DNA from: Bacteroides fragilis
GTDB lineage: Bacteria > Bacillota > Clostridia > Lachnospirales > Lachnospiraceae
Assembly: GCA_023664485.1 (NCBI GenBank)
Contig: JAMPFK010000001.1
Coordinates: 793,949-853,105 of the forward strand
DNA: 59,157 nt
Direction of reading: 5' to 3'
The stretch's first letter is position 1. Each line of letters opens with the position of its first letter. Positions 53,012 through 59,157 of the stretch are shown here, piece by piece. Made by a program: the position numbers and the translations under genes. The notes beneath the pieces are model-generated. The model was given only the letters and a program-made list of their open reading frames with translations, was not told the DNA's origin and made no database searches.

Positions 53012-54388
53012 ATGGCAGATGAGCAGGAAAAGAAAGCGGAGGCAGGGCGCGCGGAAGAGGTGAAGGAGCAGGCCGAATATACGCCCTCGGCGCAGTCGGA
53101 CTTTTTGCGGGAAAAAATGAAGCAGAGGCCGGTCAATAAGAGGAAGCTGCTGCGCAGAACGATGCTGACAGCGGTTATGGCGGTCGTATTCGGCATCGTG
53201 GCCTGTCTTACTTTTTTGATTCTGGAACCCGTCATTAATAACTGGCTCTATCCGCCGGAAGAGGCGAAAGAGGTACAGTTCCCGGAGGAAACGATCGCGG
53301 AAGAGATGAATCCGGAGGATATGCTGACAGTAGAGGAGCCGGAGGAAGAGGAGCCGCCGGCTGAATGGGTGGATGAAGAACAAGTCCAGGAGCTGCTTTC
53401 ACAGGTACAGTTCGGACTGGAAGAGTACGGGAATGTATACGAAGAGCTTTCCGCGCTGGCAAAAAATGTCAGCCGGGCGATCGTGACCGTGACCGGCGTG
53501 ACTTCCGACGTTGATTGGTTCAACAATACTTATGAGAGCGAGGCGGTCGCATCGGGGGTGATTGTTGCCAATAACGGTCGTTCGATGCTGGTGCTTGTCA
53601 ATATGAATCATATTAAGAATGCGGAAAAAATCGTCGTGACTTTTTGCGACCAGACACAGGCGGACGCCAGATTGGTGCAAAGGGATGCTTCCACGGGTTT
53701 TGCTATCCTGTCGGTATCTCTGATGGCGATAGGAGAAGAGACGATGGATGTCATCAACATTGCGACGCTCGGAAGCTCCAATACGGGAAATCTGCCGGGA
53801 ACGCCGGTCATGGCTCTGGGAAGCCCGATGGGAACAAGCGGCTCTGTCTGCTATGGCATTATCACCTCTTCCAGCTCGGTAATCGACCAGGCGGATTCCG
53901 CATACAAGCTCATATCTACAGATATATACGGAAGCAAAAATGCGACCGGTGTGCTTGTGGATCTGCGGGGAATGGTAGTCGGCATCATCGATAATTCCTA
54001 TAACAGCAGCGACAGGGGGAATCTGCTTTCGGCCTATGGTATTTCAGAGCTGAAAAGAACGATTGCGAAAATGTCGAATGACCAGTACCGGGCTTATCTT
54101 GGAATTCATGGCGCCGATGTGCCGTTGGAAGCGATTCTGGAATCCGGCGTACCGCGCGGCGCCTATATTAAGGAAATAGAGATGGATTCCCCGGCGATGA
54201 CGGCAGGAATTCAAAGCGGGGATGTCATTGTAAAAATGAACAATACGGAAATTGTTTCATACAGTGAACTGCTGAACGAGCTTTATAATTCCTCGCCGGA
54301 GGATATCGTTACGATAACTCTGATGCGGCAGGGAATCGATTCTTTTCAGGAAATGAAGGTTACGGTCACGCTGGCGAGACGGGAGTGA
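53012..54388 (+). CDS. Membrane-anchored HtrA-like protein with degenerate protease triad
   Basis: Protein of 458 aa with the layout of HtrA/DegP: a cytoplasmic tail, one helix (~52-72), an acidic Pro/Glu-rich linker, a trypsin-like domain (~145-345) and one PDZ domain (~355-455, GAYIKEIEMDSPAMTAGIQSGD). Aligned by eye, the His is kept (His200 in NMNHIKNA). The Asp of the usual STDLAVL is Gly229 in STGFAIL, and the Ser of the usual GNSGGPL is replaced in SKNATGVLVD (Ala311/Thr312). It is therefore probably a pseudoprotease that binds rather than cuts. GGAGA lies 7 nt before the ATG. Confidence 0.82.
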   Translation: MADEQEKKAEAGRAEEVKEQAEYTPSAQSDFLREKMKQRPVNKRKLLRRTMLTAVMAVVFGIVACLTFLILEPVINNWLYPPEEAKEVQFPEETIAEEMNPEDMLTVEEPEEEEPPAEWVDEEQVQELLSQVQFGLEEYGNVYEELSALAKNVSRAIVTVTGVTSDVDWFNNTYESEAVASGVIVANNGRSMLVLVNMNHIKNAEKIVVTFCDQTQADARLVQRDASTGFAILSVSLMAIGEETMDVINIATLGSSNTGNLPGTPVMALGSPMGTSGSVCYGIITSSSSVIDQADSAYKLISTDIYGSKNATGVLVDLRGMVVGIIDNSYNSSDRGNLLSAYGISELKRTIAKMSNDQYRAYLGIHGADVPLEAILESGVPRGAYIKEIEMDSPAMTAGIQSGDVIVKMNNTEIVSYSELLNELYNSSPEDIVTITLMRQGIDSFQEMKVTVTLARRE

Positions 54389-54481
54389 GAAGAAACTTTA
54401 GCGTCAGCGGGAGCTTCGCCGTCGGCGTAAAACGGACGGGCGAAGAGGGACATTACAGTGAAACAAGGAGGAGGAAAGGTT

Positions 54482-55426
54482 ATGAAATATATTAAGGATT
54501 ATAAGGAAGGGGACCGGATTTCGGATATTTATCTGTGCAAGCATAAGCAGTCCGCGGTAACGAAGAACGGGAAACCCTATGAGAATGTCATTCTGCAGGA
54601 CAGGACAGGGACGCTCGACGCGAAAATCTGGGATCCGCACAGCGCCGGAATCGAGGAATTCGATCCGCTGGATTACATAGAAGTTTACGGAGACGTCAAT
54701 AGTTTTCAGGGGGCACTGCAGGTCAATGTAAAAAGGGTCAGACATTGTCGGGAAGGAGAGTATGATCCGTCGGATTATCTTCCGGTCAGCGGTAAAAATA
54801 TCGATACGATGAAAAAAGAGCTGCTGCAGTTCATCGACAGCGTTCAGAATCGATATCTGAAAACGCTTCTGCAGGCATTCTTTGTAAAAGATGAAAAATT
54901 CATGAAAGCTTTTCTGCAGTCGTCGGCCGCAAAGACCGTGCATCATGGCTTTGTGGGCGGATTGTTGGAGCATACGCTGAGCGTGACGCGGATGTGTGAT
55001 TTTTACTGCACCCAGTATCCGCTTTTGAACAGAGATCTGCTTCTTTGCGCGGCAATCTGCCACGATATCGGGAAAATCCGGGAGCTATCCCTTTTTCCGC
55101 AGAACGATTATACCGATGACGGGCAGTTTCTGGGGCATATCGTGATCGGCGTGGAGATGGTGGGGGAAAAAATCCGGGAAATCGAAGGATTTCCGGAAAT
55201 TCTGGCAAGTGAATTGAAGCACTGTATTTTATCCCATCATGGAGAATATGAATTCGGTTCTCCAAAAAAGCCCGCCATCATGGAAGCGGTGGCATTGAAT
55301 TTTGCGGATAATACGGATGCCAAGATGCAGACCTTTGCGGAATTGTTGAGCGGGACGACGGAGACGGGATGGCTTGGCTATAACCGCCTGTTTGAGTCTA
55401 ACGTGATGAAAACGAGAATGGAATGA
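54482..55426 (+). CDS. yhaM: YhaM-family 3'-5' exoribonuclease
   Basis: Nuclease of 314 aa. An N-terminal OB-fold domain (~15-95, NVILQDRTGTLDAKIWD) binds single-stranded nucleic acid. A C-terminal HD domain binds metal through HHGFVGGLLEHTLSVTRMC, CHDIGKIREL and the later HCILSHHGEY. YhaM-type enzymes trim RNA and single-stranded DNA from the 3' end. GGAGGAGG just before the ATG at 54482 fixes the start; the frame is open upstream without a ribosome site. rlmD follows closely, so the two probably share a message. Confidence 0.92.
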   Translation: MKYIKDYKEGDRISDIYLCKHKQSAVTKNGKPYENVILQDRTGTLDAKIWDPHSAGIEEFDPLDYIEVYGDVNSFQGALQVNVKRVRHCREGEYDPSDYLPVSGKNIDTMKKELLQFIDSVQNRYLKTLLQAFFVKDEKFMKAFLQSSAAKTVHHGFVGGLLEHTLSVTRMCDFYCTQYPLLNRDLLLCAAICHDIGKIRELSLFPQNDYTDDGQFLGHIVIGVEMVGEKIREIEGFPEILASELKHCILSHHGEYEFGSPKKPAIMEAVALNFADNTDAKMQTFAELLSGTTETGWLGYNRLFESNVMKTRME

Positions 55427-55474
55427 TATGGAAGCGGCTTGCACCGCCGGGCGGCATGGAGGAAACGCGATAAA

Positions 55475-56968
55475 ATGGAATACCGGAAAAACGATGTGGT
55501 AACGGTACAAATCGACGATATCGGCAACGATGGCGAAGGAATCGGAAAAACAGACGGCTATGCGTTGTTTGTCAAAGATGCCGTCATCGGCGATATCGTT
55601 AAAGCGAAGATCACCAAAGTAAAAAAGAATTACGGATATGCGAGGGTAGAAAGGGTTATTACCCCTTCTTCTTTCCGTATAGAGCCCAGGTGCGCTTTTC
55701 ACAGACAATGCGGAGGCTGTCAGATTCAGGCAATGGCCTATGAAAGACAGCTTCTTTTTAAACAGCAGAAAATCAGAAATAATCTGATTCGTATCGGCGG
55801 TTTTGAAGAAGAGCTGCTCAATGAGGTCATGGAGCCGATTGTTGGCATGGAAATTCCGTGGCGTTATCGGAACAAAGCGCAGTATCCCGTAGGATATGAC
55901 CGGGACGGGAATCTTATCACAGGATTTTATGCCGGCCGGACCCATGATATCATTCCCAATACGGACTGTTTTCTCGGCGCAGCCGAAAATAAACAGATAT
56001 TGGAAGCGGTGCTTTCCTATATGAGGGAAAACGGCGTCTCCGCATATCAGGAACAGACCGGAAAAGGGCTGGTACGCCATATCCTGATCCGGACAGGCTT
56101 TGCCTCCGGAGAGATCATGGTCTGTCTGGTCATAAATGCGGCAGAACTGCCGGCGGAAAAAGAACTGGTCAAAAAGTTAAGGGGGCTTTCGCTGACGAAG
56201 GCGGCGGAGGACTTTGTGGGGGAGTCGGAAAGCTTTCAGGAGGATTGCGGGGAAAAAGCGGAATCCGGCGAGGCTGTTGAGAAAAAAATCGTGAGCATTT
56301 CCGTCAGCGTGAACCGGGAAAAAACCAATGTCATTATGGGAAAGGAGATTCGGGAGCTGTGGGGCAGAGGCTGGCTGGAGGATAGTATTCGAATTTTGGG
56401 AGCGGCGCGGGAGAACAGGGTAAGATTTCATATCTCGCCGCTTTCCTTTTATCAGGTCAATCCCGGCCAGACAGAGAAGCTGTACAGTCTTGCGCTCTCC
56501 TATGCGGGGCTGACGGGAAAGGAAATCGTATGGGATCTATACTGCGGAATCGGGACTATTTCGCTTTTTCTTGCAAGGTATGCGAAAAAGGTGTACGGCG
56601 TGGAGGTCATCCCGCAGGCCATCGAGGACGCAAGGGAGAATGCGCGTATTAACGGAATTGAAAATGCGGAGTTTTATATTGGAAGGGCGGAAGAGGTTCT
56701 GCCGGAGAAGTACGAAAAAGAGGCCGTCCGGGCGGATGTGATCGTGGTGGATCCGCCGAGAAAGGGCTGTGATGAGAGGTGTCTGGAAACGATGCTCGCG
56801 ATGAAGCCGGAGAGGATCGTGTATGTGAGCTGTGATTCGGCAACGCTGGCGCGGGATTTACGGGTACTGGCGGATGGCGGGTATGAGGTGAAGAAGGTGC
56901 GGGGAGTGGATCAGTTTGGGGGGACGGTGCATGTGGAGACAATCTGCTGTTTAAACCGCATAAAATAA
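55475..56968 (+). CDS. rlmD: 23S rRNA (uracil-5-)-methyltransferase, RlmD/RumA family
   Basis: SAM-dependent RNA m5U methyltransferase of 497 aa. An N-terminal TRAM domain (VVTVQIDDIGNDGEGIG) is followed by a 4Fe-4S site (CAFHRQCGGCQIQ). The SAM-binding Rossmann domain contains LYCGIGTISLFLA, VDPPRKGCD and the catalytic Cys in YVSCDSATLARDL. GGAGG lies 12 nt before the ATG at 55475. The C-terminus FGGTVHVETICCLNRIK falls exactly where the integrated element begins; related genes (rum) are known insertion sites of streptococcal phages and ICEs, so the last residues may derive from the element. Confidence 0.92.
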   Translation: MEYRKNDVVTVQIDDIGNDGEGIGKTDGYALFVKDAVIGDIVKAKITKVKKNYGYARVERVITPSSFRIEPRCAFHRQCGGCQIQAMAYERQLLFKQQKIRNNLIRIGGFEEELLNEVMEPIVGMEIPWRYRNKAQYPVGYDRDGNLITGFYAGRTHDIIPNTDCFLGAAENKQILEAVLSYMRENGVSAYQEQTGKGLVRHILIRTGFASGEIMVCLVINAAELPAEKELVKKLRGLSLTKAAEDFVGESESFQEDCGEKAESGEAVEKKIVSISVSVNREKTNVIMGKEIRELWGRGWLEDSIRILGAARENRVRFHISPLSFYQVNPGQTEKLYSLALSYAGLTGKEIVWDLYCGIGTISLFLARYAKKVYGVEVIPQAIEDARENARINGIENAEFYIGRAEEVLPEKYEKEAVRADVIVVDPPRKGCDERCLETMLAMKPERIVYVSCDSATLARDLRVLADGGYEVKKVRGVDQFGGTVHVETICCLNRIK

Positions 56969-57006
56969 GGATTTTCAAGGGTTCAGAGGGCGTGAAAATG
57001 GGTGGT

Positions 57007-57026
57007 TTGCCACCGAATTGCCACCG
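57007..57026. repeat. Direct repeat near the element end (possible integrase arm sites)
   Basis: TTGCCACCG occurs at 57007-57015 and again at 57018-57026, 11 bp apart, just inside the predicted left end of the element and before the integrase terminator. Paired short repeats here resemble arm-type integrase binding sites; this is inference. Confidence 0.4.
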
Positions 57027-57049
57027 TGATTTAAAAAAGTACGGAAAAA

Positions 57050-57079
57050 GGGCTGAACTTTCGTGAACTGGTTCAGCCC
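57050..57079. terminator. Bidirectional terminator after rlmD and the integrase gene
   Basis: GGGCTGAAC (57050-57058) pairs perfectly with GTTCAGCCC (57071-57079). T-rich sequence follows on both strands. Confidence 0.8.
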
Positions 57080-57088
57080 CTTGTGTTT

Positions 57089-58184
57089 TTATGCGGTTTT
57101 CCGGCCTGCTGCCTGTTCAAAGAGATCAACAGACCGTGCCGCCATGACTTCCGTATCATGCACATAGGTTTGAAGGGTGGTCTGGATGTTGGAGTGGCCA
57201 AGCCGTGCCTGAACGTCCTTCACATCAGCACCGGATTCAATCAGGATCGTGGCGTGGGTGTGCCGCAGGGAATGATAATCAAAAGCAAGCAGCAGTTCCT
57301 TGTGGATCACCCGTGAACAGAATTTGAATGAATCGGTGGAGGTATATTCCCCATTTTCAGCTATGCAGACCATACGCACACGGGGCAGGGATGATTCAAC
57401 ACATTTCTGGATGGGAACAATGCGCTGCATATCATTCCCTTTTCCCGGTCTTTTCAACTACCTTGCGGACATCAGCCCCAAAATTCCGCTTTACAATCTG
57501 TTTATTGACGGTCAAGGTCTTGTTTTCAAGGTCTATGTCATCCCATGTCAGGGCAAAGGCTTCACTGATCCGCAGGCCGGTATAAAATCCGATCATCAGG
57601 GGGATGTGGTAACGGGATTCGGCAGGAAAACGTTTAATGATCTGCTGCCATTCTTCCAGTGTCAGGATGATTCTTTCCCGGGGTTTTCTCTCTACCTTTG
57701 GGTACTTCACATAGCGCATAGGGTTAGCCGGGAGATAATGCAGAGGTTCAACAGCATAGTCCAGCGCTGCACCAAACACGGAAAGAATCCCCGTTATGGA
57801 ATGTTTGGCCAGCCCATTCATTTTCAGGGCGTTGGCGTATTCCTGCAATGCGGCGGCATTGACAGCTTTCAGCTTGTATTTGCCGAAGCGGGGCTTCAAA
57901 TGCCCTTCCATGATCCGCAAGTAGCCCACCTGTGTGTTATATTTCAGGTTTGGCCTGCAGTACAGATCATACCACTGATCCAGATAATCAGATACCGTAA
58001 TTTCAGACGCTTCAAACAGCTGGCCCGTATTATTGTATTCGTTGATTGCCTTTGCAAGTGCAGCTTCTGCTTCCTTCTTTGTTTTGAAGCCGCCCTTTTC
58101 CTTCTTCTGGCGTTTCCCGCCCACTGTGCCGAGGTCAAAATAATAAGACCATGTTGCACCACGTTTTCTTGTTCCACCTGTCAT
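57089..58184 (-). pseudogene. int: Tyrosine recombinase (integrase) split by a +1 frameshift
   Basis: Two overlapping minus-strand frames make up one phage/ICE integrase of about 365 aa. The first (58184-57432) has the arm-binding AP2-like domain, the SAM-like core-binding domain and the first half of the catalytic domain with TGLRISEAFALTWDDID. The second supplies YHSLRHTHATIL, the later LGHSNIQTTL and the tyrosine in TLQTYVH. The joint is at the run GGGAAAAGGG near 57437: removing one G joins VVEKTGKR to NDMQRIVPI without a break. It is either a real inactivating indel, slippage, or a sequencing error. Confidence 0.85.
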
Positions 58185-58214
58185 AATTATACACCATTCC
58201 TTTCCATTCTGACC

Positions 58215-58241
58215 GTGCGGCGGCTGTGGAAGGGAAAGGAA
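58215..58241 (+). repeat. 27-bp direct repeat, left copy
   Basis: GTGCGGCGGCTGTGGAAGG followed by GAAAGGAA. It recurs with a single change at 59005-59031 in the same orientation. The two copies bracket the repressor/Cro-like switch. Confidence 0.8.
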
Positions 58242-58244
58242 AGG

Positions 58245-58664
58245 TTATTGCTTATGCTTTTCATCGTGAAGATAGTTAAAAATTCGTAAATAAATATTCT
58301 CTTTGGTGGTGCTTTCCAAAAGATTCATTTCAGCAGAATTTATATAAATTTTCTGCCCAGATTCTTTTATGGTGATTTCCCATTTATCATCATGAGGACT
58401 TTCATTTATTTCATATCCCAATAACTCAAGATAGTCAAAAAAATGTGTTGTTTTCTTTAGTTCCTCATGCCATCCCATAAGGTAAGAGGGAGATACTTGA
58501 AAATAATCGGCTATTTGCTTGATCATTTCAGGTGTAGGAGTTCGCTTCCCATTTTCCCAATTAAAAATTGCATTTTGCGAAACATTCAGTTTTTCGGCAA
58601 GCTGCCGTTGCTTTAAATTATTGTCTATTCGTAATTGCCTTAATTTGTATGCTAAATCTGACAC
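58245..58664 (-). CDS. CI-like repressor with XRE-type helix-turn-helix
   Basis: Protein of 139 aa encoded divergently from the small XRE gene. The N-terminal HTH_3 domain (LRQLRIDNNLKQRQLAEKLN, SQNAIFNWENGKRTPTPEMI) is followed by a short C-terminal part with no S24 peptidase domain, so it is not a RecA-cleaved LexA-type repressor. The start is GTG with GGAGG 9 nt upstream. It probably keeps the integrated element quiet by binding the three operator copies at 58689-58779. Confidence 0.87.
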   Translation of the reverse strand: MSDLAYKLRQLRIDNNLKQRQLAEKLNVSQNAIFNWENGKRTPTPEMIKQIADYFQVSPSYLMGWHEELKKTTHFFDYLELLGYEINESPHDDKWEITIKESGQKIYINSAEMNLLESTTKENIYLRIFNYLHDEKHKQ

Positions 58665-58688
58665 TGAAATACACCTCCATACTTATGT

Positions 58689-58779
58689 ATGATAGCAAAA
58701 CGGTGTATAGAAAGCAATTTGTTATTGACAAATATAGCATAATGGTGTTAAAATGTCAAGTACAAACACCATTATGCTA
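58689..58779. promoter_or_regulatory. Divergent promoters with three operators of the lysogeny-type switch
   Basis: A 15-bp operator TAGCATAATGGTGTT occurs at 58735-58749 and as its perfect inverse at 58765-58779. A variant, TAGCAAAACGGTGTA, is at 58693-58707. The rightward promoter is TTGACA (58725-58730) with TAAAAT (58749-58754), so the second operator fills its spacer. The leftward promoter is TTGCTT (58712-58717) with TATCAT (58689-58694), 17 bp apart, and the variant fills its spacer. Confidence 0.82.
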
Positions 58780-58800
58780 TTAAAGAAAGGCGGGTAAAAA

Positions 58801-58998
58801 ATGAAAATCAGTAGGGATAAAATCAATATCTGCATGGCCAGAAAGAAAATGACAGTTCAGGCCCTTGCTAATGCTTACGGCGTAAGCCGGGCAAGGATCA
58901 ATGTTTTGTTGAATCAGAGGGAAGTATCTACGGTTTCAGCTGGAAGAATGGCTTCCGCTCTTGGTGTAGACGTAACTGAAATTTTAGAAACCAATTAA
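58801..58998 (+). CDS. Cro-like small XRE-family regulator
   Basis: DNA-binding protein of 65 aa that is almost only a helix-turn-helix (MTVQALANAYGVSRARINVLLN, then VSAGRMASALGVDVTEIL). AAAGGCGGG stands 7 nt before the ATG. It is transcribed away from the CI-like repressor gene under control of the operators between them. In prophages and ICEs this position is held by Cro or an excision/activation regulator. Confidence 0.85.
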   Translation: MKISRDKINICMARKKMTVQALANAYGVSRARINVLLNQREVSTVSAGRMASALGVDVTEILETN

Positions 58999-59004
58999 AC
59001 AGCT

Positions 59005-59031
59005 GTGCGGCGGCTGTGGAAGGAAAAGGAA
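59005..59031 (+). repeat. 27-bp direct repeat, right copy
   Basis: Matches 58215-58241 at 26 of 27 positions. It starts 6 bp after the stop of the Cro-like gene. Confidence 0.8.
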
Positions 59032-59102
59032 GCGGAAACGCTGATCTGCCAGTGCGGAGAATGAAGCATTGGGAAATATGAAAGAGGGTGAAACTCAAAA
59101 AA

Positions 59103-59157
59103 ATGAATGATTTATATAAAGGGTATGTTGAAACCAAAAACAAAAAATGTGTAGAGA
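59103..59157 (+). CDS. Start of an element gene, cut by the window edge
   Basis: The ATG at 59103 follows GAGGG and opens a frame, MNDLYKGYVETKNKKCVE, that runs off the window. This opening recalls replication (primase-like) proteins of clostridial prophages, but 18 residues are too few to be sure. An ATG 4 nt later in another frame stops within 16 codons. Confidence 0.5.
   Translation, partial: MNDLYKGYVETKNKKCVE

Overview
The window looks like chromosome of a Firmicute of the class Clostridia, most likely the family Lachnospiraceae. The signs are a moderate GC content, GGAGG-type ribosome sites with frequent TTG and GTG starts, TTGACA/TATAAT promoters, a class II galT, a short type-3 prolyl-tRNA synthetase, MutS2, YhaM, a VanW-family protein, DUF975 and DUF4080 proteins, and many BlaI/M56 pairs. 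This placement rests on gene content only.

Layout. 1-1.4 kb: the tail of an unknown gene, then perR and a reverse-type rubrerythrin (peroxide defence, minus strand) with a PerR-like operator on the promoter. 1.4-13 kb: housekeeping and envelope genes: a two-component system, a pseudouridine synthase, an AI-2E permease, an O-antigen-ligase-like protein, proS, a DUF975 protein, and a second two-component system on the minus strand. 12.77-13.28 kb holds gene debris.

13.3-31.5 kb is the most unusual part and is all on the plus strand. Two tandem paralogous lipoproteins, each an N-terminal Asp-box region followed by a solute-binding domain, are followed by two sugar-type ABC permeases with no ATPase and by an HlyD-like adaptor. 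Then come three successive BlaI-type repressor / M56 (BlaR1-like) metalloprotease pairs. The first protease ends in an Asp-box (BNR) region and is followed by an RsiV-like membrane protein. The three pairs have different extracellular parts, and their promoters carry three different repeat or dyad sequences. No beta-lactamase is present. I read this as an array of proteolysis-relayed envelope sensors; the signals are unknown.

31.5-43.4 kb: a peptidoglycan amidase-like protein, tRNA-Phe and tRNA-Gly, an AraC regulator with galK-galT, a HAD phosphatase, a Gfo/Idh/MocA oxidoreductase, an XRE regulator, a B12-binding radical SAM protein, endonuclease III, and small membrane proteins. 43.4-57 kb: a VanW protein, an AIR-synthase-like protein, an Lrp regulator, an aminotransferase, trmL, a mutS2/two-component operon (minus strand), a degenerate HtrA, YhaM and RlmD.

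57-59.16 kb: the left end of an integrated element (prophage or ICE) next to the 3' end of rlmD. It has a tyrosine integrase broken by a +1 frameshift, a divergent repressor/Cro-like switch with three operator copies, 27-bp direct repeats around the switch, and the first codons of a further gene.

Two kinds of dispersed structured repeat occur: three copies of a 101-bp palindromic element with TA-type ends (1440, 31593, 42417), and two multi-hairpin elements sharing an exact 21-bp segment (9930, 31746).
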